Positions 8,410-16,391 are shown, counted from the first letter of the stretch. The stretch is DNA of 19,594 bases from Prasinococcaceae sp. CCMP 1430 (GCA_013416795.1 RQSC01000750.1:43867-63460); one strand, 5' to 3'. The notes: a model not told the origin generated them from the sequence alone. A program made the numbers and translations.

Positions 8410-9864
8410 ATGGTGGTCGGGTACAGGCTCACGAAGAAGAAGACCAAGTCCTTTCTCAAGGGGGAGCTGCTCGAGGTGGCGAGGTGCGTGCGAGCGGCGG
8501 CGCGAGCGCGGCTGCAGCAAAGAATCGTGTGCTGCCGGTTCGTTCCGCCCTGCAGTCCTGTTTCCCCGCCCCCTCTTGTGGGGCTGCGTGCGAGCGCCGG
8601 GTGTCTGGCGGGCGCCCCGGGAGGCGCGACGCCACGCGCGCTCTTGCAAGGCGACGCGCGCAGCGCGCCTGGCAGCTTTGCCCCTCGCACGTGTCGCGAG
8701 CGCCGCCCGCCGCCCGCAGCTGCTCGCTGTGGTATGCTGCTGTGCTTGTGCGGCGGCGCGTGCGTCGCATCCTCGCGCTGCCACCACGCGCCGCCGCTGA
8801 CACCAGCACGAGCCGGCGCGCCCTCGCGCAGATCGCGCGGCATCGAGTTCCGAGAGATCGACGAGTCTCTGCCGCTCTCCGCGCAGGGCCCCTTTGACGC
8901 AATCATTCACAAAGTGCGCGAAATCAATGGCACCTCCGTCGACGCGTGGGACAGCGAGCTCGAGGAGTTCATGCGACGGCACCCCGAGACGATCGTGGTT
9001 GACCACCCTGCGGCAATTCGAAGGCTATCGAATCGCGCGTCGATGCTGCAGGCGGTGCCGCACACGTTGGAGTTGCCGAAAGGCAGGGTGGCAATCCCGC
9101 GGCAATTGGTTGTCCGTGACACTGGGAGCGAAACGATCCCGGAAATGGTCGCACGAGCGGGCTTGAGCCTGCCCCTCGTAGCGAAGCCGCTACTCGTGGA
9201 CGGCTCCATCTCTAGCCATCGACTGGCGCTCGTGACTGAGGAGCGGGGCCTGCAGGCGCTGCAGACGCCCCTCGTGTTGCAGGAATTTGTCAACCATGGC
9301 GGCGTGCTCTTCAAGGTCAACGTGGTGGGCGAGTCGGTGACGGTAGTCAAACGCAGCTCGCTCCCGGACTGGAGCGGCGATGGCGAGCAGGGCAGCGAAG
9401 ACGACCTCGACGAGGTGACCGATAGCGACGCGGAGACACCCAGTGTGCTTTCCCCGGAGAGCTGCGAGCGAGACGGGCGTGACGGAGTGCGCCTATTCGA
9501 GCGCGTGTCCTCAGCCAAGTACTCGGACCTCCAGCAGAGGAACGGTGCCCTCCCGAGGGCGGAAGCACCGCCCGAGGGGCTGATCGCTGAGCTCTCTCAA
9601 GAGCTCACCTCACGCCTCGGTCTCCAGCTCTTCAACTTTGACCTGATCCGCGACTCGGAGGACCCGGACAACTACTACGTGATCGACATTAATTACTTTC
9701 CGGGCTTCGCCAAGATGCCCGAATACGAGGCCATCTTCACCGATTTTCTGCTGAACCTTCGAAAGCCGAGCGAGCGAGCGGGCCACCGCCTCTCCTCGTC
9801 CGCGCTCGCAGCGGGTTTTCGAAAGGAAGGCTGCGGCATCGAGGAACGCAGCGTCTGCGCCTGA
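8410..9864 (+). CDS. inositol 1,3,4-trisphosphate 5/6-kinase (ITPK)
   Basis: ITPK is an ATP-grasp kinase that phosphorylates inositol tris- and tetrakisphosphates on the way to phytate and pyrophosphates. The spliced CDS is 8410-8483 plus 8832-9864, giving 368 residues. Exon 1 holds VGYRLTKKKTKSF, and the splice rebuilds LLEVARSRGIEF, the typical family N-terminus. Visible motifs are QGPFDAIIHK at 43-52, the DHPAAIRRLSNR segment at 82-93, VAKPLLVDGS, LQEFVNHGGVLFKV, and near the C-terminus YYVIDINYFPGFAKMPEYE, which carries the metal-binding Asp and Asn. An acidic Ser/Asp-rich insertion of about 40 residues lies between the SLPDW and LFERVSS motifs. I chose the ATG at 8410 because family homology begins right after it, although the frame is open back to 8140. 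The gene converges on the YrhK-like gene. Confidence 0.92.
   Translation: MVVGYRLTKKKTKSFLKGELLEVARCVRAAARARLQQRIVCCRFVPPCSPVSPPPLVGLRASAGCLAGAPGGATPRALLQGDARSAPGSFAPRTCRERRPPPAAARCGMLLCLCGGACVASSRCHHAPPLTPARAGAPSRRSRGIEFREIDESLPLSAQGPFDAIIHKVREINGTSVDAWDSELEEFMRRHPETIVVDHPAAIRRLSNRASMLQAVPHTLELPKGRVAIPRQLVVRDTGSETIPEMVARAGLSLPLVAKPLLVDGSISSHRLALVTEERGLQALQTPLVLQEFVNHGGVLFKVNVVGESVTVVKRSSLPDWSGDGEQGSEDDLDEVTDSDAETPSVLSPESCERDGRDGVRLFERVSSAKYSDLQQRNGALPRAEAPPEGLIAELSQELTSRLGLQLFNFDLIRDSEDPDNYYVIDINYFPGFAKMPEYEAIFTDFLLNLRKPSERAGHRLSSSALAAGFRKEGCGIEERSVCA
8484..8831 (+). other. ITPK intron 1, stop-free and a multiple of three
   Basis: The intron starts GTGCGTG and ends CGCGCAG. A branch-point-like CTGAC lies at 8797-8801, 30 bases before the acceptor. 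It is 348 nt (116 codons) with no in-frame stop, so unspliced RNA would stay in frame. Removing it restores contiguous ITPK homology (EVAR to SRGIEF), which is the main evidence. Confidence 0.85.
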
Positions 9865-10060
9865 GTCGTCCAGGACCAGGCAGAGCGTGCGTCCATGTCC
9901 GCAGCCAAGACAGCGCATCCCGCAGCCGAGCCCAACCCCGTGGAGCGCTCGTAGCGCAGCATCGACCCTAGAGCGAGACGTAGTGTCTGCCGAGCGCCGC
10001 GGGGTAGGGGCAGTTCCTACCGTAGGTGTCTTCGAGCCGCGCATATAACGTGGATCTGCC

Positions 10061-10065
10061 TTACA
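10061..10065 (-). terminator. UGUAA-type poly(A) signal for YrhK-like gene
   Basis: The minus strand reads TGTAA 57 bases after the stop codon at 10123-10125. TGTAA is the usual poly(A) signal of green algae. It is a five-base motif, so chance occurrence is possible. Confidence 0.3.
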
Positions 10066-10122
10066 CATGCATGTACACACGCCGCTGCCAATGTCGAAAG
10101 CCTATTGCCGCGTGAGATCTCG

Positions 10123-10428
10123 CTAGATAGTCTCGTCGCCAGCTGGCCGCAGCTGGTGCGCGACGTAGAGCGTCTCGTCGCCAGCTGGCCGCACCTGGCG
10201 CTCGACGTGCGCTCGCGAGTCCGCCTCAGCCTTGCGCGCCTGCGTGAGCCCGTCGGCGACGAAGAGCATGCTGCCCATGACGAATGCTGCATTGCCGGCG
10301 TGCGTAGCCCTCACGGCGGTGTCGACGTCACCCGAGGCGCTGGCAGTGGTGAAGGCAACGCTGCCGAAGAGGTACAAGAAACTTCCCACCAGGTACGGCG
10401 AGCGCAGCAGCGTCGATATGCTCACCAT
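10123..10428 (-). CDS. small YrhK-like two-helix membrane protein
   Basis: The protein has 101 residues from an ATG with G at -3 and G at +4. Two hydrophobic segments are visible: YLVGSFLYLFGSVAFTT at about 12-28 and AAFVMGSMLFVADGL at about 47-61. The paired (V/M)GSxLx(F/L) pattern resembles YrhK-type small membrane proteins, a family of unknown function. The C-terminal tail is polar and repeats QVRPAGDET / QLRPAGDET, encoded by a 42-bp imperfect direct repeat. An upstream exon is possible because the frame stays open before the ATG. The gene converges on ITPK and diverges from the DM14-like gene. The coding call is moderate; the family call is tentative. Confidence 0.5.
   Translation of the reverse strand: MVSISTLLRSPYLVGSFLYLFGSVAFTTASASGDVDTAVRATHAGNAAFVMGSMLFVADGLTQARKAEADSRAHVERQVRPAGDETLYVAHQLRPAGDETI
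10130..10213. repeat. 42-bp imperfect direct repeat
   Basis: The 22 bases at 10130-10151 recur exactly at 10172-10193, and the 20 bases after each copy are similar. The repeat encodes the duplicated end of the YrhK-like protein. Confidence 0.85.
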
Positions 10429-10789
10429 TACCGCACACGAGCAACGCGCTGAGCGTTTGCGTCCCAGAGTAACGTGCGTGCGCCTCCACGAGCACTGCCA
10501 GCCCGTGTGCGTACGCTACCGCCGCTAGGCCACGCCGTCGTCGTCACCTCCTCCCCCCTTCTCTCCTTCCCCTTTTCCTCCTCTCCACCTACGCCACCGA
10601 CGCGCGCACCGCCCGAGGAGCCCCGAGCCGGGGCTCGGAGCCCCCCGCGTGCCCGCGCGCACGCAGCTGCGCGCTCTCCAGCCCTCGTGCGCGCGACGCA
10701 GGGTGTGGCGCCGCCCGCGTCCGCGCCCGCACGAAACCCGCTCGCAGCGGGAGCCGCCGCGCCAACGCTCTGGAGCGCGGCGCGGCGCG
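10429..10789. other. divergent promoter region with pyrimidine tract
   Basis: This 361-bp space separates the YrhK-like gene (-) from the DM14-like gene (+). Bases 10540-10590 are almost all C and T on the plus strand, a common pattern near transcription starts. The frame of the DM14-like gene stays open back to 10649, but without homology. I see no TATA box. Confidence 0.5.
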
Positions 10790-12262
10790 ATGCCCACCAT
10801 GCGTGGGCTCTTCACCGGGCGCACGGCGCCGGAGACGGGGCTGGAGCCGGAGCCGGCAGGGGCCGGCGGGGCGAGCGGCGGCAAGGCGAGCGAGTATCGC
10901 GAGCGCGCAGAGGAGCGCAGGCGGCAAGCCGCGGAGCGCCGCGCCGAGGCCTCCGACGAGAGGCGCGCGCGAGTGCAGGAGCGCAAGCGGCAATACGCCG
11001 CGGCGAAAGCGCACAGGAATGGCGCGGTTCGAGCGCAGCAGGTGTCCGCCACACCCGAGCAAGGCGCCAAGCCGCGCGACAGCGCTGCGGCGGACGTCGC
11101 CGCGGAGCAGGTGCAGCGTGCCGTGGAAGGGAGGAAGGGTGCGGCAGATGCAAGTGGCACGTCTCCCGCCGCGCGGAAGTCGAAGCAGCACGCTGCGAAT
11201 GGCAGTGGCAAGCGCGAACGCGCCGTGGAGCGCGCACGCCGAGAGGCAAGGAGCACAGCGATGGCCGAGAAGGAGCTTGCTGCGCTCATGGGAGGCGAGG
11301 TGGAGAGTGAGCAGGACGAAGCGGAGGCGCTCGAGCGTGCCTTGACAGAGATGAGCGACGACGACAGCGATCTCGCCCGGCCTGGCGCACCTCGCGACGA
11401 TATTGAGGCTCTGATGGAGACTCTTAAAGCGATGGGCGATGACGATGCAGACCGCGACCTGCTAGCCGAGATCAATGCCATTCCGGACGAGGACGAGGCC
11501 GCCCAACTAGAGCGTGAGCTCCGAGGCGACGCAGCCGCGAGTCCTGCCTCCGTTGCCGAGCTCGAAGGCCGCGAAAAGGAGGCTAAGGCCGCTGCGCTTA
11601 GCGCGAAGCGCAGTGGTGACATGGACGCCGCACGGGTCGCATTGCGTGAGCTCAAGCTTGTGCGCGCGCAACTCGAGGAGGCCAGGCGAGCGGCGACCGA
11701 GTCCGCCGACGCCGAAGTGGCGCTTGCGGAGGAGGCCGAGGCCACCAAGCGCGCCGCGGTCGAGCACAAGCGCGCCGGGCGCCTGGACGAGGCCAAAGGG
11801 GCCCTGCGGCGCTACAAGCAGCTGAAAGCAGCGCTTGACGCGCAGTCCAGCAGCGGTGCCGCGGTGCCGCAGAGCGCTGGTGCCGTTGAGCTCTCAGCGC
11901 CTCTGCAAGATAGGAACGGCACGGAGGCACCTGACGCGGCGAGCAGCACCGAGCTGGGAGCTTTGGCCGGGCCCGATCCCGCCGTACTCCACCAGCGTGC
12001 GCTGCGCCGTGCAGCCGCGGCGGCATCACTTGCACGCAAGGACGCGCTCGAGCACAGGCGAGCGGGTCGCATGGTCGAGGCCCGGGCAGCTTTGGAGCGG
12101 TTCAAGACGCTCAGGGCGCATGCGGAGGGACTCGAGAGGGGGGACGAGCCTGTGGCTTCTGAGCCTGTCTCTCGGCAACGCACGCTTGTGGACGACCCGC
12201 AGGCGGCCCTCTCTGAGGCTCGCAGAGCCGCGCAGACAGCCGATGCGGCGCTCGGCTTCTGA
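10790..12262 (+). CDS. DM14-like repeat protein, possible endosomal role
   Basis: The protein has 490 residues from the ATG at 10790. The N-terminus reads MPTMRGLFTGR, followed by a very basic helical region (residues about 30-75) and a low-complexity linker. An acidic block around 170-240 (TEMSDDDSD, MGDDDADRD) follows. Three related helical-hairpin repeats then appear at about 258-297, 314-351 and 407-447. Each fits the pattern A-x-KR-x-G-x-x-x-x-A-x-x-x-L-x-x-x-K-x-L (for example HKRAGRLDEAKGALRRYKQL). This resembles the DM14 repeats of CC2D1/Lgd proteins, which bind ESCRT-III, and similar repeats in plant FYVE proteins. No C2 or FYVE domain is present, so an ESCRT or endosome role is inference. 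The start was chosen as the first ATG after the pyrimidine tract; the open frame extends upstream without homology. Confidence 0.75.
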   Translation: MPTMRGLFTGRTAPETGLEPEPAGAGGASGGKASEYRERAEERRRQAAERRAEASDERRARVQERKRQYAAAKAHRNGAVRAQQVSATPEQGAKPRDSAAADVAAEQVQRAVEGRKGAADASGTSPAARKSKQHAANGSGKRERAVERARREARSTAMAEKELAALMGGEVESEQDEAEALERALTEMSDDDSDLARPGAPRDDIEALMETLKAMGDDDADRDLLAEINAIPDEDEAAQLERELRGDAAASPASVAELEGREKEAKAAALSAKRSGDMDAARVALRELKLVRAQLEEARRAATESADAEVALAEEAEATKRAAVEHKRAGRLDEAKGALRRYKQLKAALDAQSSSGAAVPQSAGAVELSAPLQDRNGTEAPDAASSTELGALAGPDPAVLHQRALRRAAAAASLARKDALEHRRAGRMVEARAALERFKTLRAHAEGLERGDEPVASEPVSRQRTLVDDPQAALSEARRAAQTADAALGF

Positions 12263-12278
12263 CACGTGTATCAATGTA

Positions 12279-12283
12279 TGTAA
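12279..12283 (+). terminator. UGUAA-type poly(A) signal for DM14-like gene
   Basis: TGTAA lies 17 bases after the stop codon, inside a short AT-rich patch. This is the green-algal type of poly(A) signal. Confidence 0.4.
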
Positions 12284-12530
12284 AACTAGTGTGCAGTGCC
12301 CCCCTCGCCCCGAGCGCGCGCGTTAAGACGACTGAACATGCACGCACAGCGAGCCTGAGGCGACGACGTCTTGAAAAGTGGGCACAAGGCGGAGCTCGCA
12401 AAATTCACCACTTCTTACTGTGCGTCCTGTCCGTCTCCGTCGCTCGACAGACGTAACGGCGGGGCTCGGCGCGTGTTGAATCAGGTCGCCCCTCTGTCGC
12501 TCTCCACAGTCGGCTTCGCACCGGCCTGCC

Positions 12531-15056
12531 TTACGCGCCTCTTGGCGCGTGGCAGCGGTAGCACTCGGAGCGGGAGGCAAAGTTTGAAAAACCGCAGTCG
12601 TGGCAGTCCCAGTCACCGCCACTGCTGCCGGAGCGGTCACCGCCGTAGCGATCGCCGCGCGACGAAGACGATGCCGCGCCTTCCCTGCTATAGCGGCTCG
12701 CCCTGGCCGACGGGTCGTACTCGCCCGATGGCCTGCTCCAGTCGTCACCTGCGCCGCCGTAGCGATCGCCACGCGACGATGACGATGCCGCGCCTTCCCT
12801 GCTGTAGCGGCTCGCCCTGGCCGACGGGTCGTACCTGTCGCGCGATGGCCTGCTCCAGTCGTCACCTCCGCCGCCGTAGCGATCGCCACGCGACGATGAC
12901 GATGCCGCGTATCTGTCGCGCGACGGCTTGCTCCAGTTGTCATCGTCACCAGACACCCAGCCACTGCCGGGTTTGGCCGCGCCGCATGAGAAGCACTCGT
13001 GGCGCGAGGCGAAGTTGCCCTCGAAGCCACACGAAGGGCAGTCCCAGTCCCCGTCGCGCCTGTTCGCGTTGCGGTCGTTGCGCTCATAGCGACCGTTGCG
13101 GCCGAAGCTGCGCTGACTCGCCCCACCGACTCCCTCCGGCCGCTCCGCGCCGCATGAGAAGCACTCGTGGCGCGAGGCGAAGTTGCCCTCGAAGCCACAC
13201 GAAGGGCAGTCCCAGTCCCCGTCGCGCCTGTTCGCGTTGCGGTCGTTGCGCTCATAGCGACCGTTGCGGCCGAAGCTGCGCTGACTCGCCCCACCGACTC
13301 CCTCCGGCCGCTCCGCGCCGCATGAGAAGCACTCGTGGCGTGAGGCGAAGTTGCCCATGAAGCCGCACGCCTCGCAATCCCAATCACCATCCCTGCGGTT
13401 CGAATCATTGTACGTGTACGCGGTACCGTCCCTGCGCCGCTGCTCGCCCGCGCCGGCAGGCGCCGGGGTGCCGCACTGCTTGCACTCGGTGCGCGAAGCG
13501 AAGTTGGAAAAGCCGCAGCCCGGGCACTCCCAGTCGCCAGGCTTGCTGTTGAAGCGCGCGTTTTTGTCCCCGCCGCCCGCACGCGGGTTGGGGTTGGGCG
13601 TCTGGCACTGCATGCATACGGCGCGCGACGCGAAGTTGTTAAAGCCGCAGCCCGGGCATTCCCAGTCGCCATCGCGCACGTCGTGCCTCGAGTCCTCCTG
13701 ACGCCAGGGGCGGCCCTTGTCGTCGCGCCAGCCGCTGAAGGCCGGGCGCTCACCCATGCCACACCTGTAGCAGAACTCGCGCGAGCCGTAGTTGTGGTAG
13801 TTGCACTCAGAGCACTTCCAGTCACCGTCGCGCACGCCCGTGTCCTTCGGTGGATTCGCCCACACCGGGCTGCCGCCCATGGCCTTGGCCTTGGCATGGT
13901 TGTGCGGCGGGCGCTTGAAGACGCCGGGCGCAACAGCGACGAGGCGGGCCGCAGCGGCGTCCGTCGCGGCAACGCGCGCGGCGCCTAGCGCCTCGCGCAG
14001 GTCGTCCTCGTCCTCGATGCTGGCTGCGTCGTCCCCCGAGACAAGGAGCACGCTGCGAGTGACGGTGTCCGCCACGAGGTGCAGGTCCGCCCCCATAGTG
14101 CCCTTGGCGGAATTCGCCAGCTCGGGCGAGGTCGAAAGCGCCATCAGCACGTAGAGCAGGCCGCGCAGCGAGAGCAATGACCCATCGCCCTCGTCGTGCA
14201 CATACTGGTTCAGCAGCCAACCGGCGTTCATGCACGCGCCGCGTGGGCGCGGCGGGCCCGCGCCTGTCCAGCGCATGCCCAGCGGCTTGGCGGAGTGGTC
14301 GGCCGAGCCCGTCGTTGGCACCTCGTCTTCTGCACCTTCCGATTCGCCATCGTCACCGCTGTCGCCGTGCATGGGGGCGCCATCGGCTCCAGCGTCGACG
14401 CCGTCGGCCGAGAACTCGTGGTAGTGCTCCCGCAGCGCTTCGGCCGCCGCACTCGCGTACTCGGCGTAGAAGTCGTCGAGGTCGTGTTCGCGCAGCCAGT
14501 CGGTATCCTTAGCAAACGCGTGCACCGTACCCGAACCGAGCGCGCCAAGCCAGCCCGTGGGTAGCTGCAGCGGCACCTCGTCGGAGGCGTTCTCGCCGTC
14601 CACCACATGCTTGCCCCCAGCAACGTGCGCGTAGTCCTTGAGAGCGCGCCGCACCGGCCCGAGGTCAGCAGCGAACGCCTCGCCGGCAGCCCACCCCTGC
14701 CAGTCGGCGGGCAGCTGCTCGGGGCCGCCGTCCTGCGCGCCATTCACGGCCGCCCCCGCTGCCGCGCGGCGGCAAAGCAGGGCGAAGCTCGCCCCCAGGC
14801 TCGCCTCGTCCTCGCCCTGCCCTCCGATGCTTTCGCTCTCCCCCTCGCCAGCCACCGCCGCCGCCGCCGCTGAGCGGCTGCACGGCCGCGCGGCCACAGC
14901 ACGGCGGGTCCGGCACCATCGAGTTGTCCACGACCAGGTGGTCCACACGCGCGCGCCACGGCGCGCGCGCGCGCGCGGCGCCCGCGTTTTTTTTTTGTTG
15001 GTCCGTGCATCAGAGCGCGCTGCCGCGTTCGCGCTCCCGCCGCGGCCCCCTCCCAT
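12531..15056 (-). CDS. RanBP2-type zinc-finger protein with seven fingers
   Basis: This is probably an RNA-binding protein. It has seven RanBP2-type fingers, each starting GDW-x-C-x2-C. Four have the usual ten-residue spacer (at about 13.8, 13.65, 13.5 and 12.57 kb). Three, at about 13.35, 13.2 and 13.0 kb, read GF(M/E)GNFASRHECFSC and have eleven. Between fingers six and seven is a Ser/Arg/Gly/Tyr/Asp-rich region (SSSSRGDRYGG, DDWSRPS) in 114-117-bp repeats, like the disordered tails of RNA-granule proteins. The N-terminal third, to about 14.0 kb, is an acidic domain I do not recognise. The start is uncertain. The ATG at 15056 gives 841 residues without splicing. Alternatively an ATG at 14919 (MVPDPPCCGRAA) joins through a 67-nt intron at 14817-14883, with better codon use. 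The gene converges on the DM14-like gene. Confidence 0.85.
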   Translation of the reverse strand: MGGGRGGSANAAARSDARTNKKKTRAPRARARRGARVWTTWSWTTRWCRTRRAVAARPCSRSAAAAAVAGEGESESIGGQGEDEASLGASFALLCRRAAAGAAVNGAQDGGPEQLPADWQGWAAGEAFAADLGPVRRALKDYAHVAGGKHVVDGENASDEVPLQLPTGWLGALGSGTVHAFAKDTDWLREHDLDDFYAEYASAAAEALREHYHEFSADGVDAGADGAPMHGDSGDDGESEGAEDEVPTTGSADHSAKPLGMRWTGAGPPRPRGACMNAGWLLNQYVHDEGDGSLLSLRGLLYVLMALSTSPELANSAKGTMGADLHLVADTVTRSVLLVSGDDAASIEDEDDLREALGAARVAATDAAAARLVAVAPGVFKRPPHNHAKAKAMGGSPVWANPPKDTGVRDGDWKCSECNYHNYGSREFCYRCGMGERPAFSGWRDDKGRPWRQEDSRHDVRDGDWECPGCGFNNFASRAVCMQCQTPNPNPRAGGGDKNARFNSKPGDWECPGCGFSNFASRTECKQCGTPAPAGAGEQRRRDGTAYTYNDSNRRDGDWDCEACGFMGNFASRHECFSCGAERPEGVGGASQRSFGRNGRYERNDRNANRRDGDWDCPSCGFEGNFASRHECFSCGAERPEGVGGASQRSFGRNGRYERNDRNANRRDGDWDCPSCGFEGNFASRHECFSCGAAKPGSGWVSGDDDNWSKPSRDRYAASSSSRGDRYGGGGDDWSRPSRDRYDPSARASRYSREGAASSSSRGDRYGGAGDDWSRPSGEYDPSARASRYSREGAASSSSRGDRYGGDRSGSSGGDWDCHDCGFSNFASRSECYRCHAPRGA
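12641..12900. repeat. 114-117-bp tandem repeats in zinc-finger gene tail
   Basis: The core CGCCGTAGCGATCGCC recurs at 12641 (one mismatch region after it), 12755 and 12872, spacings of 114 and 117 bp. The repeats encode SSSSRGDRYGG and DDWSRPS blocks. They are similar but not identical, so they are older than the 168-bp duplication nearby. Confidence 0.85.
12981..13316. repeat. perfect 168-bp tandem duplication within zinc-finger gene
   Basis: Bases 12981-13148 and 13149-13316 appear identical at every position by eye. The unit is 56 codons: one finger plus a linker ending RPEGVGGASQRSFG. A third, diverged copy begins at 13317 and keeps the finger but not the linker. Identity at synonymous sites implies a very recent duplication or gene conversion, or an assembly duplication. 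Confidence 0.9.
14817..14883 (-). other. candidate 67-nt intron near zinc-finger gene start
   Basis: On the minus strand GTGCAG at 14883 and GGGCAG ending at 14817 would be donor and acceptor. Both sites are in phase 0 and join the frame of MVPDPPCCGRAA to GEDEASLGAS. The alternative is an unspliced frame from 15056 whose upstream part (WTTWSWTTRW) looks non-coding. Confidence 0.35.
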
Positions 15057-15178
15057 CAAAACGCATCCAATCTGCGGCGGCGATCGGCATTCCGCCGACT
15101 ATTCGAGCGCCCGCCTTCAAACGCGCGGCCCGGCCGCTGCGCGCCGCCTCACCCCCAACACCCGCGCCTGAATCTGAG

Positions 15179-15188
15179 CTTATATAGA
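15179..15188 (-). promoter_or_regulatory. TATA box candidate for zinc-finger gene
   Basis: The minus strand reads TATATAAG in an AT-rich patch about 125-130 bases upstream of the ATG at 15056. It is the best TATA match upstream of any gene here. It would give a 5' UTR of about 95 bases, or about 230 bases for the 14919 start. Confidence 0.35.
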
Positions 15189-15783
15189 TGTATTTTGACG
15201 TGTGATATAAACCTTACCTACGGTGTGACCCTAAATAGATGAGGGCAGCGTGATCCGCGCGCGCGCGTACGCGCGCCGATAAAAAAAAAAGGTTCTCGAT
15301 GGTTCTCGACGTCGTGCGCGCTTCGCCTTCCCCTCCCCCCCCTTTTTTTTTTTTTTTGGTCTCCCTTGCCGCCCCGCGCTCACCCCACGTGGCCATCACC
15401 ATCAATCAAGAAATCACGCATCATCAGCAGACAAATCCGCGCCGGTCAGGCAGGCAGAGCCAGCCACTCGCCCGCCCCCGCGCTTGATCGATTCCCATCA
15501 TTGTTCGGCGCGTCCAACGGTCGCGGTGGACGCGGCCGCCCCGGAAAAAGATCCGGGACGCGCGGCCCCACCTCATCGCGCGTCTCCGGCCCTGCGCGGC
15601 GCTTCGTCTCGCGAGCGAGCCACCTGGCATCTGTTTGTCTGTCTGTCTCCCCACGCCGGCAGGTCATCAGTCAGTCAGCGCCTGCCTGGCTGGCTGGTAC
15701 GACGAGCGCGTTGTTTTCCTGCTGCTCTGCTGCAGCTGCTGGTTCGCCGCGTGGGCGTGTTTCGATCCGAAGGACGGGAGGCT

Positions 15784-15834
15784 CACCCCTCGCTTCGCTC
15801 AATCAACGAGTCGCGAGGGGTGTGTTTTGATTGA
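15784..15834. repeat. interleaved inverted repeats with pseudoknot topology
   Basis: CACCCCTCGC at 15784-15793 pairs perfectly with GCGAGGGGTG at 15813-15822. TCAATCAA at 15799-15806 pairs perfectly with TTGATTGA at 15827-15834. The arms alternate A-B-A'-B'. Loops are 5, 6 and 4 bases. The last loop is short to span a ten-pair stem, so both stems may not form fully together. Confidence 0.6.
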
Positions 15835-16391
15835 TGGGTCGCGAAGGCGGGAAATGATGGTGTCTGTTCGTGAGTGCCGAGCGGGCGCGCCGGCAGGCGT
15901 TTTCGAATCGCCCTGACTCTTATCCCGCGCGCAATCCCGGTGGCGGGCGGGGCCCCGCCGGCGCCAGGATCGGATCCTTCTTCGCCACGCGGGCGCGCGC
16001 GCGCCCCGACCCCGGGAATTGAGGTTTGGAACTGGGTTCGTGTTTAGGGTAGGGTCCATATTTGGAGCACATCATATAACCCTTCAATTTTTCCTACCCA
16101 AAACGCGCGCCCGTGAGCCTATGCGAGCAGATGTTCCATGCAGTCGCCCGTGGGGAATGTAGACTTCAAATAAGATGTATAATCGAGGGGATGCACGCCC
16201 GAACCCAAACCTGCGCGGCGCGGCCGCGGGCGGGAAAACGGGCGCGCGCGACCCCAAACCTTCGGCCGAAATCCGGGGGCCGCCGGCGCGCGCGCGCGCG
16301 TCCCGCGCGCCGATTCCACGTCAGAATGCGAGGGTGAAGCCGTTTGGGTAAACCCTCTTATCGAATTGACCCCAAATGCGTCGGCGGGAAA

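Noticed and set aside
7822-9006. In-frame upstream extension of the sorting nexin to 799 residues
   Set aside because: It is antisense to the ITPK exons and has no family homology. The PX domain starts just after the acceptor at 7822-7830.
12641-13390. Regularly spaced repeats resembling a CRISPR array
   Set aside because: The repeats are codon-phased, have no unique spacers, and encode zinc fingers and SSSSRGDRYGG blocks.
13391-13405. GGTTCGAATC resembling a tRNA T-loop
   Set aside because: It lies inside the zinc-finger coding sequence and no acceptor or anticodon stem can be formed around it.
16043-16055. TTTAGGGTAGGG as a telomere end
   Set aside because: There are fewer than two units, embedded in gene-bearing sequence. 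It is not a telomeric array.
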